A stretch of 13,661 bases of DNA from Clostridiales bacterium (GTDB lineage: Bacteria; Bacillota; Clostridia; Clostridiales; Caloramatoraceae): NCBI GenBank assembly GCA_026416355.1, contig JAOAFH010000014.1, forward strand, positions 1 through 13,661, in the 5' to 3' direction. Each line of letters opens with the position of its first letter. Position 1 is the stretch's first letter. The notes beneath the pieces were generated by a model. That model had not been told where the DNA came from, searched no databases, and saw nothing but the letters and a program-made list of their open reading frames with translations. Shown in pieces: positions 1-7,733 of the stretch. Position numbers and translations under genes: made by a program.

Positions 1-78
1 TGCTACACGGACTATTAAATCATTATATTCATCTGGATTTTTTTGAGCATCAAGTAATATATTTTTGTCTATAACATT
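1..78 (-). pseudogene. Glycyl-radical enzyme C-terminal fragment (partial, cut at a junction)
   Basis: Read on the minus strand, this stretch encodes NVIDKNILLDAQ followed by KNPDEYNDLIVRVA. That closely resembles the segment just before the radical glycine in pyruvate formate-lyase-type glycyl-radical enzymes (typically ..DAQKxPExYxDLIVRVAGYS..). The catalytic RVxGY glycine would lie just outside the window. Beyond about position 80 the same minus frame stays open but gives no enzyme-like sequence (SILGP instead of the usual aromatic/polar lead-in), and the plus strand becomes rsmE. The upstream part of the enzyme is therefore absent at this locus. The subfamily (PFL, HypD, CutC, HpdB and so on) cannot be told from 26 residues. 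The match is seen directly; whether the fragment is a genomic relic or an assembly artefact is unknown. Confidence 0.7.
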
Positions 79-169
79 AGGACCAAGAATACTTAGAACA
101 GAAACTGCAGGGCTTGTTGCAGCATCTATTATTTTATATGAATTAGATGATTTAGGAGGAATAGAATGA
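77..169 (+). CDS. rsmE: RsmE C-terminal fragment (16S rRNA m3U1498 methyltransferase)
   Basis: This is the last ~30 codons of a SPOUT-class 16S rRNA (uracil-1498-N3)-methyltransferase. The diagnostic motif LGPRILRTETAGLVA, followed by ILYELDDLGG, forms the knotted S-adenosylmethionine-binding loop and C-terminal helix of the family. The stop TGA (167-169) overlaps the mtaB ATG in an ATGA arrangement, so the two genes were translationally coupled. The frame stays open upstream to position 47, where TGA (44-46) closes it. The expected upstream PEGGF segment is missing and is replaced by minus-strand glycyl-radical enzyme sequence. The methyltransferase is therefore truncated here and could not be functional as written. 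The prmA-rsmE-mtaB order common in Clostridia supports the identity. Confidence 0.8.
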   Translation, partial: LGPRILRTETAGLVAASIILYELDDLGGIE

Positions 170-1458
170 AAAAAGTAGCATTCTATACATTAGGATGTAG
201 AGTTAATCAGTATGAAACTGAGGCTATGTCTGAGCAGTTTGAAAAACATGGTTATGAAATTGTAAATTTTGACGAAGAAGCAGATGTGTATGTTATTAAT
301 ACCTGTACTGTAACAAGTATAGGAGATAAAAAATCGAGACAAATGATAAGAAGAGCCAAAAAGCTTAATGAAAATTCAGTAGTTATAGCAGTAGGATGTT
401 ATTCACAAGTTGCACCTGAAGAAGTATCAAAAATAGAAGATGTCGATATTATAATTGGAACAGATAATAAAAGTAAAATATTAGAGTATATAGATGAATT
501 TAAAAATACTAGACAAAAGGTAAATAAAGTAAAAAATATAATGAGCATAAGAGAATTTGAGGATATGGAAATTGACCATTATCAAGATAAAACTAGAGCA
601 TTTTTAAAAATACAAGATGGATGTGATAGATTTTGTTCATATTGTTTAATTCCTTATGCTAGGGGACCAGTTAGAAGCAAGAAATTTGATAATATTATTA
701 CTGAAGTTAAAAAATTAGTTAAAAATGGATACAAAGAAGTTATATTGTCTGGTATCCATGTTGCATCATATGGTAAAGATTTAGGTAATGTAACATTAGT
801 TGATGTGATAGAAGAACTAAACAAAATTGATAATCTTGAAAGAATTAGAATAGGATCTGTTGAACCATCATTTTTTACAGAAGAAAACATTAAAAGACTA
901 TCATCATATAAAAAACTATGTGAACATTTTCATCTATCTTTACAAAGTGGATGTGATGAAACATTGAAGCGAATGAATAGAAGATATACAACCAGTGAGT
1001 ATAAAACAGCTGTTGATAATATAAGAAAATACTTTGATGACGTTTCAATTACCACTGATATCATTGTTGGCTTTCCTGGGGAAACAGATGAGGAATTTAA
1101 TAAAACCTATGATTTCTTAAAAGATATAAGACTAACAAAATTACATGTATTTAAATATAGCCCTAGAAAAGGTACAAAAGCAGCTGAATTAAAAGAAACA
1201 GTTAGTGATAAAGAAAAAGAATCTAGAAGCAAAATATTAATAAGTTTGAGTGATGAGTGTGAAAAAGAATTTATGAATAAGTTTTTAGGAAGAACAGTTG
1301 ATGTTTTAATAGAAGAAAAGAGAAAAGAAGATTACATTGGTTATTCAAGAAATTATTTAAAAGTAGCTGTTAAAAGTGACAAAAACATTGAAGGTGAAAT
1401 TACAAATATTAATTTAAAAGAAATCCAAGGTGACATTTTAATAGGTGAGATGGTATAA
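166..1458 (+). CDS. mtaB: tRNA (t6A37) methylthiotransferase MtaB
   Basis: A radical-SAM methylthiotransferase that converts N6-threonylcarbamoyladenosine at tRNA position 37 to ms2t6A, improving decoding of ANN codons. At 430 residues it has the normal family length. The N-terminal UPF0004 domain holds the auxiliary 4Fe-4S cluster cysteines C11 (TLGCRVNQYE), C47 (INTC) and C78 (AVGC). The radical-SAM core has C153-x3-C157-x2-C160 (DGCDRFCSYCLIPYARGP). A TRAM RNA-binding domain occupies roughly residues 370-430. The start follows AGGAGG at 154-159 with six bases of spacing. The TLGCRVNQYE and DGCDRFCSYC motifs fit MtaB (YqeV) rather than MiaB or RimO. It overlaps the rsmE stop and lies 32 nt before the HIT gene, so it is probably cotranscribed with both. 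Confidence 0.95.
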   Translation: MKKVAFYTLGCRVNQYETEAMSEQFEKHGYEIVNFDEEADVYVINTCTVTSIGDKKSRQMIRRAKKLNENSVVIAVGCYSQVAPEEVSKIEDVDIIIGTDNKSKILEYIDEFKNTRQKVNKVKNIMSIREFEDMEIDHYQDKTRAFLKIQDGCDRFCSYCLIPYARGPVRSKKFDNIITEVKKLVKNGYKEVILSGIHVASYGKDLGNVTLVDVIEELNKIDNLERIRIGSVEPSFFTEENIKRLSSYKKLCEHFHLSLQSGCDETLKRMNRRYTTSEYKTAVDNIRKYFDDVSITTDIIVGFPGETDEEFNKTYDFLKDIRLTKLHVFKYSPRKGTKAAELKETVSDKEKESRSKILISLSDECEKEFMNKFLGRTVDVLIEEKRKEDYIGYSRNYLKVAVKSDKNIEGEITNINLKEIQGDILIGEMV

Positions 1459-1490
1459 TATGTATATATTATGATTTGGGAGGTGAAAAA

Positions 1491-1829
1491 ATGGACTGTA
1501 TATTTTGTAAAATTATAAATGGAGAAATCCCTTGTACAAAGGTATATGAAGATGAAAATGTACTTGCCTTTAAGGACATTAATCCAGTTGCACCAGTACA
1601 TATTTTAATAATTCCCAAAACTCATGTTGAATCAGCTTATATGGTTGATACAACAAGTAACATTTTAAATAAAATTTTTGAAGCTATAAAAATAATAGCA
1701 AATGAACAAGGGCTACAAGAAAATGGATTTAGAATTGTTACTAATATTGGTGAATCAGCCGGCCAAACAGTTAAACATTTACATTTTCATCTTTTAGGTG
1801 GTAGAGATTTTAATTGGCCACCAGGTTGA
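1491..1829 (+). CDS. hinT: HIT-family (HINT-type) nucleotide-binding hydrolase
   Basis: A small cytosolic histidine-triad protein of the HINT branch, whose members hydrolyse purine nucleoside phosphoramidates and aminoacyl-adenylates. The 112-residue product begins with the HINT-like CIFCKIINGEIP (CxxC) and ends with the triad HLHFHLLGG plus the C-terminal WPPG typical of bacterial HINT. ATG 1491 is preferred because GGGAGGTG at 1478-1485 sits five bases before it; a TTG at 1476 would place this ribosome-binding site inside the gene. The gene follows mtaB by 32 nt and precedes rpsU with its own promoter in between. The natural substrate is not evident from the sequence. No hairpin terminator separates it from the rpsU promoter. 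Confidence 0.92.
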   Translation: MDCIFCKIINGEIPCTKVYEDENVLAFKDINPVAPVHILIIPKTHVESAYMVDTTSNILNKIFEAIKIIANEQGLQENGFRIVTNIGESAGQTVKHLHFHLLGGRDFNWPPG

Positions 1830-1859
1830 TTCAAAAATTAACAAAAATAATATATTTTA

Positions 1860-1889
1860 TTGACAATATTTACACTCATAATATATAAT
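1860..1889 (+). promoter_or_regulatory. Sigma-A-type promoter for rpsU-yqeY
   Basis: A perfect TTGACA -35 (1860-1865) and a perfect TATAAT -10 (1884-1889) are separated by 18 bp in a very AT-rich gap. A second TATAAT at 1889-1894 overlaps but is spaced too far away. Transcription would start around 1896-1898, giving a leader of about 75 nt before the rpsU GTG. No terminator-like hairpin is seen in that leader, only a short TTGA-N3-TCAA palindrome at 1904-1914. Confidence 0.75.
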
Positions 1890-1972
1890 ATAATATGTCC
1901 TTGATAGTCAACTTTCTTCATGGCATAACTATAATAACGTATGTAATATGCTAAGCGGAGGGAGGGATAACG

Positions 1973-2149
1973 GTGTCAGAAATCAGAGTTGGCGAAAACG
2001 AATCACTAGACAGTGCATTAAGAAGGTTTAAAAAGAAATGTGCTATGGCTGGTGTTCTTTCAGAAATTAGAAAAAGAGAACATTATGAAAAGCCAAGCGT
2101 AAAGCGTAAGAAAAAGTCACAAGCTGCAAGAAAGAGAAAGTTTAAATAA
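1973..2149 (+). CDS. rpsU: 30S ribosomal protein S21
   Basis: This short gene encodes 58 residues beginning SEIRVGENESLDSALRRF and ending in a lysine/arginine-rich tail (KKKSQAARKRKFK). That is the exact length and layout of bacterial S21, the late-assembling 30S protein near the anti-Shine-Dalgarno region. It starts with GTG at 1973, six bases after an extended GGAGGGAGGG ribosome-binding site (1957-1966). No ATG in this frame gives the conserved N-terminus. A strong promoter lies upstream, and yqeY begins 16 nt downstream, the rpsU-yqeY pair widespread in Firmicutes. The GTG start and small size make it easy to miss. Confidence 0.97.
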   Translation: MSEIRVGENESLDSALRRFKKKCAMAGVLSEIRKREHYEKPSVKRKKKSQAARKRKFK

Positions 2150-2165
2150 TGAAAGAAGGGTGAAT

Positions 2166-2609
2166 ATGTCACTCAAGGATAGATTGCAGGAAGATTGGAA
2201 AGCTGCCATGAAAAACAAAGATAAGTTCAGAGCTAATGTATTAAATATGGCAAAGGCAGCAATATTGCATGCGGAAAAGTCAGATGGAAGTACATTAGAC
2301 GATGAACAAGTTATATCTATACTTACTAAAGAAGTAAAACAAAGAAGAGATTCACTAATTGAGTTTGAAAAAGGGAACAGGCAGGATCTTATTGATCAAA
2401 CAAATAAAGAGATAGAGATTTTGCTTGAGTACCTTCCTCAGCAGCTTACAGAAGAAGAAATATCAGAAATAGTAAAAGATGCCGTGAATGAAGTGCAAGC
2501 TACTTCTATCAAGGATATGGGAAAAGTAATGGCGGTATTAATGCCAAAAGTGAAGGGCAGAGCAGATGGAAAGCTTGTAAATCAAATTGTAAAGCAATAT
2601 CTGCAATAA
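2166..2609 (+). CDS. yqeY: GatB/YqeY-family protein
   Basis: A 147-residue helical cytosolic protein matching YqeY along its length, including MKNKDKFRANVLNMAKAAI, the EVKQRRDSLIEF segment, EYLPQQLTEEEI and the C-terminal MGKVMAVLMPKVKGRADG. The family shares the GatB tail fold, associated with tRNA binding in amidotransferases, and freestanding YqeY has been proposed to act on tRNA. Its exact role is not established. ATG 2166 is chosen over GTG 2160 because AAGGGTG (2156-2162) gives normal spacing to the ATG and overlaps the GTG. It lies 16 nt after rpsU and is followed by a clear terminator, so rpsU-yqeY forms a two-gene unit. Confidence 0.93.
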   Translation: MSLKDRLQEDWKAAMKNKDKFRANVLNMAKAAILHAEKSDGSTLDDEQVISILTKEVKQRRDSLIEFEKGNRQDLIDQTNKEIEILLEYLPQQLTEEEISEIVKDAVNEVQATSIKDMGKVMAVLMPKVKGRADGKLVNQIVKQYLQ

Positions 2610-2614
2610 TATAT

Positions 2615-2648
2615 AGAGGTTAACAGAAATGTTAACCTCTTTATTTTT
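2615..2648 (+). terminator. Rho-independent terminator after yqeY
   Basis: A perfect 10-bp stem, AGAGGTTAAC (2615-2624) with GTTAACCTCT (2631-2640), encloses a 6-nt loop and is followed by TTTATTTTT. It closes the rpsU-yqeY transcript and separates it from yqfC. Confidence 0.92.
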
Positions 2649-2656
2649 GCTTTAAT

Positions 2657-2697
2657 AAAATTGCTTATTTAAGCATATTAATTAAATAAGTAATTTT
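2657..2697. repeat. 16-bp AT-rich inverted repeat upstream of yqfC
   Basis: AAAATTGCTTATTTAA (2657-2672) and TTAAATAAGTAATTTT (2682-2697) are reverse complements except for one position, which would be a G-U wobble in RNA. The spacer is 9 nt (2673-2681). The repeat lies between the yqeY terminator and the yqfC ribosome-binding region. It could be a dyad operator or a leader stem. No clear sigma-A or sigma-E promoter was found around it. Confidence 0.6.
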
Positions 2698-2710
2698 GGA
2701 AGTGGTGAAT

Positions 2711-2980
2711 ATGAAAAAGAAAATAAGAAATAAAATTAGTGATACACTTGATTTACCAAAAGAAGTAATTGTGAATGTACCAAGTATAAGTTTGATAGGT
2801 GACAATGAAATAGAAATTGAAAATCACAAAGGTATCATTGAATATAGTTTAGATATAGTTAGATTAAATAGTAGTATAGGAGTTATTTTAATTAAAGGTA
2901 ATAATTTTTTAATAAGAGAAATAAGCGAAGATGCCATAAAACTTATTGGTAACTTTAAATCATTGGAGATTATTAAGTAA
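2711..2980 (+). CDS. yqfC: Sporulation protein YqfC
   Basis: An 89-residue protein of the YabP/YqfC family, with the expected order: a basic N-terminus, a LDLPKEVIVNVP segment, SLIGDNEIEIENHKGI and a short beta-rich tail ending near the family length of about 90. In Bacillus subtilis yqfC and yqfD are cotranscribed in the mother cell under sigma-E; the molecular role is undefined. ATG 2711 is preferred over TTG 2696 because the GTGGTGA purine-rich region (2702-2708) precedes it, although this site is weaker than others in the window. yqfD follows after 17 nt. The conserved yqfC-yqfD-phoH order supports the identity and suggests an endospore former. Confidence 0.9.
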   Translation: MKKKIRNKISDTLDLPKEVIVNVPSISLIGDNEIEIENHKGIIEYSLDIVRLNSSIGVILIKGNNFLIREISEDAIKLIGNFKSLEIIK

Positions 2981-2997
2981 TTAGTATGGAGGTTTCT

Positions 2998-4185
2998 ATG
3001 GGTAGGGGGTATGATTATTTTGAAGGTTATGTAGTTGTTGAATTAAAAGCCATAAATCCAGAAAAATTTTTAAATTTAGCAACAAAAAATGGAATTAAAG
3101 TTTGGGACGTTATAAGATTAGATTATACAACTATTGAATTTAAAACAAATGTGGAGGATTTTAAAAAGTTAAAATATACATCAAAAAAAGTTAGAGCTAA
3201 GATAAAAATTAAAAGTAAAAAAGGCTCTGTATTTTTTATGTATAAACTTCTTAGAAGAAAATTATTTATTGTGGGAATTATTTTATTTTTGGGAATCATA
3301 TATTTTTTATCAAATTTAGTTTGGATTATTAATATTTATGGAAATAAAAAAATAACTAATGAAAAAATACAAAAAACCTTATATAATAAAGGTGTAAAAA
3401 TTGGTAGTAAAAAGTCAAATTTAAATCTAAGACAGCTAGAAGATGCAATTAAAAAAGAACTAAGCGAAGTTTCTATTATTAACATGTCATTTGACGGAGT
3501 AAAACTAAATGTTGAGATCGTTGAAAGAACAATGCCACCTAGCATTACTACATATGAACAACCAAGTGATATAATAGCGCAAAAGGATGGAATTATAACA
3601 AAAATATTTTGTTATAAGGGCACACCATTAATTAAAGAAGGTGATTATGTTAAAAATGGTCAAGTTTTGATATCAGGTGATGTTATAATTTTAAATCGAG
3701 AAAATGGTCAACCAGAGACTGTAAAAATTGCACGTGCGTTAGGTAGTGTATATGCAAAGGTATGGTATGAGAATACACAAGAAATCATACTTAATGAGAC
3801 TAAAAGACAGCAGACAGGGAAAATAGTTAATAATACCTATTATGTAATTAATGGAAAGAAAATTTATACCAATAAACATGATGTAAATTTTAAAATTTAT
3901 GATAAAATAGAAAATAAGGAAAGAGTTAAATTACAAAACTATGAATTACCAATAGAAAAAGTTGAAGAATATTATTATGAAGTAGTTGAAATAAAACAAA
4001 ATTATACTGTTAATGAAGCAGTTGAAATAGCTAAAAGAAATGCTGAAAATGAATTATTAAAACAGATACCAAATAATACTAAAATATTAGATAAAAAAAT
4101 TGAAAAAATTATAGAAAAAAATAAAGTAAAAATAAGGTTATTATATATAACAGAAGAACAAATTTCTATGGAAAAAATGAGATAG
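2998..4185 (+). CDS. yqfD: Sporulation protein YqfD
   Basis: A 395-residue single-pass membrane protein of the YqfD family. The N-terminal soluble part (about residues 1-85) includes GYVVVELKAINPEKFLNLA. It is followed by a basic stretch and one hydrophobic segment (about 89-110, FIVGIILFLGIIYFLSNLVW). The long C-terminal part is probably extracytoplasmic and carries a barrel-sandwich-like stretch around QKDGIITKIFCYKGTPLIKE. YqfD is needed for efficient sporulation in B. subtilis, where it is sigma-E dependent; its biochemical activity is not known. The start at 2998 is set by GGAGG (2988-2992) five bases upstream; ATG 2986 overlaps that site. The stop is 13 nt before phoH, indicating cotranscription. 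Confidence 0.92.
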   Translation: MGRGYDYFEGYVVVELKAINPEKFLNLATKNGIKVWDVIRLDYTTIEFKTNVEDFKKLKYTSKKVRAKIKIKSKKGSVFFMYKLLRRKLFIVGIILFLGIIYFLSNLVWIINIYGNKKITNEKIQKTLYNKGVKIGSKKSNLNLRQLEDAIKKELSEVSIINMSFDGVKLNVEIVERTMPPSITTYEQPSDIIAQKDGIITKIFCYKGTPLIKEGDYVKNGQVLISGDVIILNRENGQPETVKIARALGSVYAKVWYENTQEIILNETKRQQTGKIVNNTYYVINGKKIYTNKHDVNFKIYDKIENKERVKLQNYELPIEKVEEYYYEVVEIKQNYTVNEAVEIAKRNAENELLKQIPNNTKILDKKIEKIIEKNKVKIRLLYITEEQISMEKMR

Positions 4186-4198
4186 TAGGAGGTTAATA

Positions 4199-5164
4199 AT
4201 GGAAAAAGAAGCTAAAATAGAAATTGACAATCTAGAACACCTTTCTAATCTTTTTGGAAATTTTGATGAAAATATAAAAATTATTGAACAAACATTTAAT
4301 GTATTCATTGTTAATAGGGACAATGAAATAAAAATAAGTGGTTTAGGAGAAGTTGAACTAGCTTCAAAAACAATAATAAAACTTTTAGAAATTGCAAAAC
4401 GTAATGAACTAATAAACAAGCAAACAGTAAACTATATTATTAGTTTAGTTTTAGAGGATAGTGAAAACAAAGTCAATGAAATTTTAGATGGAGTTTTATT
4501 GACTACTGCAAAGGGTAAACAGGTTAAATGTAAGACATTAGGTCAAAAATTGTATGTAGATTCAATTAAGAAAAATGAGGTTGTTTTTGGGATTGGACCT
4601 GCTGGTACAGGAAAAACATATTTAGCGATAGCAATGGCAGTTAAGTTTTTAAGAGACAAAAAGGTGAATAGAATTGTTTTAACAAGACCAGCAGTTGAAG
4701 CAGGAGAAAGATTGGGGTTTTTACCAGGAGATTTACAAGAAAAGATAAATCCATATCTTAGACCTCTTTATGATGCACTTTTTGATATCTTAGGAGTAGA
4801 GAATTTTAACAAATATATGGAATCAGGTATTATAGAAGTTGCACCTCTTGCTTATATGAGGGGGAGAACATTAGATGATTGTTTTATTATATTAGATGAA
4901 GCTCAAAATACTACTCCTGAACAAATGAAAATGTTTTTAACTAGATTTGGATATGGTTCGAGAATCGTAGTGACAGGTGATTTAACTCAGATCGATTTAG
5001 GACAAGGAAAAGTGTCTGGCTTAAAACAAGTAACTAAAATATTAAAAAACATACCTGGTATTGATTTTGTATATTTTAATGAAAAAGATGTAGTAAGACA
5101 TAAATTGGTGTCAGAGATAATAAAAGCCTATAATAAATACGAAGAAGAAAATGAAAATAGGTGA
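4199..5164 (+). CDS. phoH: PhoH-like P-loop ATPase (PhoL type)
   Basis: A 321-residue cytosolic ATPase. An N-terminal regulatory/RNA-binding-like region (about 1-110) precedes the PhoH domain. Walker A is GIGPAGTGKTYLA (residues 131-143) and Walker B is IILDEAQN (D233, E234), with the conserved LTRPAVEAGERLGFLPGD between them and VVTGDLTQIDL after. The family resembles the N-terminal helicase-like domain of RecD, and PhoH proteins near ybeY are implicated in RNA metabolism. The start follows AGGAGG (4187-4192) with six bases of spacing. Position directly upstream of pgpH and ybeY is the classical yqfD-phoH-pgpH-ybeY order. Not to be confused with the toxin-linked PhoH2, which has a PIN domain absent here. 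Confidence 0.93.
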   Translation: MEKEAKIEIDNLEHLSNLFGNFDENIKIIEQTFNVFIVNRDNEIKISGLGEVELASKTIIKLLEIAKRNELINKQTVNYIISLVLEDSENKVNEILDGVLLTTAKGKQVKCKTLGQKLYVDSIKKNEVVFGIGPAGTGKTYLAIAMAVKFLRDKKVNRIVLTRPAVEAGERLGFLPGDLQEKINPYLRPLYDALFDILGVENFNKYMESGIIEVAPLAYMRGRTLDDCFIILDEAQNTTPEQMKMFLTRFGYGSRIVVTGDLTQIDLGQGKVSGLKQVTKILKNIPGIDFVYFNEKDVVRHKLVSEIIKAYNKYEEENENR

Positions 5165-5169
5165 TAAAA

Positions 5170-7230
5170 ATGAAATACAAAAGAAGCAAAATAGAAGATT
5201 ATTTTAGCGATAGAATTAAAAAACTATTTATTTTTATAATCACATATATAATTTTATTTGGTATATGTTCAATTAGTATTATACCAAAAAAATATTCATT
5301 AAAAGAAGGAGATATTGCTCCTATTGATATTAAAGCACCAAGAGATTTTGAAGATGAAGAAGCAACTTTTCAAAAGATAAATAAAGCAATTAGTGAAATA
5401 ATGCCTAAATATAATAAAGATATGAATATACAAAAGGAATCAGTTCAAGACGTTGAAGAATTAATTAATTTAATTAAAAGTGAAAAAAAATTAACTAAGG
5501 AAGAAAATGAAAAAATAGTATACATTAAAAGTTCAACAAAAATTAAAATTAGTGAAGAAGATATTAAACAGCTAATTAAATTAAATGATCAAGATTTAGA
5601 TAATTTATCAGAATTTATCTCATTTACATTAACAAAAGTATTATCTCAAGATATTAGGGAAGATAATTTAGATGATTTAAAAAAGGCACAGCAAGATTTA
5701 GATTTTTATATAAAATCATCGACATTATCAAAAGGTATGAAGGATTTGGCATATACAATAAGTTTTGCATTGATTAAACCTAATATGTTCTATGATGAAC
5801 AAAAGACAGAAGAATTAAAACAACAAGTTAGAAAACAAATTGAACCTATAATCATTAAGAAAAATCAAAATATAATTTTAAAAGGTGAAGTGGTAAATGC
5901 TCATCATTTGTATTTAATGTCTAAGGCAGGTATACTAGAACAAAATAAAAAATATGATTTAATTATTTATTCAGGTGTGTCAATTTTAGTTTTTTTAACT
6001 ATTGTCATATTATTATTATTAATTAATCAAATTAATAGAGAATTGCTAAAATCCATAAACAACGATATTATTTTATCTATATTATTAATATTAACAGCAA
6101 TTTTGATTTTTTCTCTAAAATTAATTTCTCCTTATTTAATTCCAGCAAGCTTTCTTGCTGTTTTAAGTACACTTATATTTGGTACATCTATCGGTTTACG
6201 AATATCTTTAGTAAATACACTTTTGGTTATATGTATAACTAATTTTAATATTGAAATTGCAATAATGTATATTGTTTCTAGTATAATGGGAGCATATTTT
6301 ACTACAAAAATAAATGAAAGAAACAATATACTTTTTGGTGGTTTAATAACTGGATTTATTAATTTTTTAGTTGTATATGCAATTAAGCTACTTAATAATA
6401 CAATAAACTTACAAACATTAACTTATAGTTTAATAGTTTTGTTAAGTGGATTGATTTCGGCAATATTATCTATTGGTGTTTTACCTTTCTTTGAACAAGT
6501 ATTTGACATTTTAACTCCAGTAAAATTATTAGAGTTATCTAATCCTAATCAAGTTCTATTAAAAAAATTATTATTTGAAGCACCAGGTACATATCATCAC
6601 AGTATTCTTGTTGGCAATCTTGCTGAAGCTGCTTCAAATGAGATAGGTGCAAATGCATTACTTGCTAGAGTAGGTTCATATTATCATGATATTGGAAAAA
6701 TAAAAAGACCTTACTTTTTTAAAGAAAATCAAATTACCAATGATAACCCACATGATAAAGTAACACCAAAACTTAGTGTATCTATAATAACTTCACATAT
6801 TAAGGATGGTATTGAATTAGCAGAAAAACATAAACTACCAAGAGAAATAAAGGATATAATTCAGCAGCATCATGGTACTACATTGGTAAAATATTTTTAT
6901 GTTCAGGCAATTAATGGTGGACAAGAAGAAGTAATAGAGGAAAATTTTAGGTATGATGGACCTAAGCCTAATACTAAGGAATCTGCTATTATAATGTTAG
7001 CAGATAGTGTTGAAGCAGCAGTGAGATCACTTAACAATCCAACAGTAGAAGACATAACAAATGCTGTGGATAAAATAATCTATGATAAATTGTTTGACAA
7101 ACAATTGAGTGATGCTCCTCTAACCTTTAATGATATTGAAAAAGTTAAAGATGCATTTATAAAAGTTTTAATGGGTATATTTCATACAAGGATTGAATAT
7201 CCTGAAATAGAAAAGGAGGATAACAAATGA
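5170..7230 (+). CDS. pgpH: 7TM-HD c-di-AMP phosphodiesterase PgpH
   Basis: A 686-residue membrane enzyme of the YqfF/PgpH family that hydrolyses cyclic di-AMP. The order is: an N-terminal membrane anchor (about 17-40), an extracytoplasmic 7TMR-HDED domain (about 45-255), a multi-pass membrane block (about 260-455) and a cytoplasmic HD domain. Metal-binding residues are H476/H477 (GTYHHSILVGN), the H506-D507 pair (YYHDIGKIKRPYFF) and H567/H568 (QQHHGTT). ATG 5170 is chosen because AGGTGAT (5159-5165) precedes it. GTG 5161 overlaps the phoH stop and lacks spacing from that site. Its stop overlaps the ybeY start (ATGA). Placement beside ybeY is conserved in Firmicutes and would couple c-di-AMP turnover genetically with ribosome maturation. 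Confidence 0.94.
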   Translation: MKYKRSKIEDYFSDRIKKLFIFIITYIILFGICSISIIPKKYSLKEGDIAPIDIKAPRDFEDEEATFQKINKAISEIMPKYNKDMNIQKESVQDVEELINLIKSEKKLTKEENEKIVYIKSSTKIKISEEDIKQLIKLNDQDLDNLSEFISFTLTKVLSQDIREDNLDDLKKAQQDLDFYIKSSTLSKGMKDLAYTISFALIKPNMFYDEQKTEELKQQVRKQIEPIIIKKNQNIILKGEVVNAHHLYLMSKAGILEQNKKYDLIIYSGVSILVFLTIVILLLLINQINRELLKSINNDIILSILLILTAILIFSLKLISPYLIPASFLAVLSTLIFGTSIGLRISLVNTLLVICITNFNIEIAIMYIVSSIMGAYFTTKINERNNILFGGLITGFINFLVVYAIKLLNNTINLQTLTYSLIVLLSGLISAILSIGVLPFFEQVFDILTPVKLLELSNPNQVLLKKLLFEAPGTYHHSILVGNLAEAASNEIGANALLARVGSYYHDIGKIKRPYFFKENQITNDNPHDKVTPKLSVSIITSHIKDGIELAEKHKLPREIKDIIQQHHGTTLVKYFYVQAINGGQEEVIEENFRYDGPKPNTKESAIIMLADSVEAAVRSLNNPTVEDITNAVDKIIYDKLFDKQLSDAPLTFNDIEKVKDAFIKVLMGIFHTRIEYPEIEKEDNK

Positions 7231-7724
7231 TCGAAGTAGACAACAGACAAAATAAATTTGAAATAACACAAGATTTAATAAATTTAATCGAGAAAACAAT
7301 AGATGAATCACTAAAGTTTGAAAAATTTAATCTAAATTATGAAATAAGTGTAGTACTAACTGATAATGAAGAAATTCGTCAAATTAATAAACTATATAGA
7401 GGTATAGACAGAGATACAGATGTTTTGTCATTTCCAATGTTAGAATATGATGAAGGATATGAAGAAGATGGGGATATTGAAGTTGATTTTGAGGATTTAA
7501 ACCCTGAAACAGGTGGTGTAGTATTAGGAGACATTGTTGTTTCGCTTGAAAAAGCAAGACAACAAGCTGAAGAGTATGGTCATTCTTTTGAAAGAGAATT
7601 ATCCTTCTTAATTGTTCATAGTGTCCTACATCTATTAGGTTATGATCATGAAAATGATTCGGATAGAGCAATCATGAGAGAAAAAGAGGAAAATATATTA
7701 AGTAATTTAGGACAAACAAGGTAA
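7227..7724 (+). CDS. ybeY: Endoribonuclease/rRNA maturation factor YbeY
   Basis: A 165-residue zinc-dependent endoribonuclease implicated in 16S rRNA 3'-end maturation and ribosome quality control. The zinc triad H131-x3-H135-x5-H141 is present in HSVLHLLGYDHEND, and the conserved RGIDRDTDVLSFPM and VLGDIVVSLEKARQQAEEYG segments are intact. An acidic insert (EYDEGYEEDGDIEVDFEDL, about 72-90) lies between the SFPM strand and LGDI; extra acidic residues here are usual in clostridial homologues. The start has a strong AAGGAGGA site (7213-7220) and overlaps the pgpH stop, so translation is coupled. The next gene begins 9 nt downstream. Confidence 0.95.
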   Translation: MIEVDNRQNKFEITQDLINLIEKTIDESLKFEKFNLNYEISVVLTDNEEIRQINKLYRGIDRDTDVLSFPMLEYDEGYEEDGDIEVDFEDLNPETGGVVLGDIVVSLEKARQQAEEYGHSFERELSFLIVHSVLHLLGYDHENDSDRAIMREKEENILSNLGQTR

Positions 7725-7733
7725 GGTGAAAGC

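Noticed and set aside
79..180. Continuation of the minus-strand glycyl-radical frame beyond position 80
   Set aside because: The frame stays open but its residues (SILGP, ATSPAVSV) do not match the enzyme family, and the plus strand clearly encodes RsmE and the mtaB start.
654..890. Minus-strand open frame opposite mtaB
   Set aside because: Antisense shadow of an intact gene with no ribosome-binding site or recognisable domain. The same applies to minus frames opposite yqfD, phoH, pgpH, ybeY and dgkA and to the plus frame opposite bglP.
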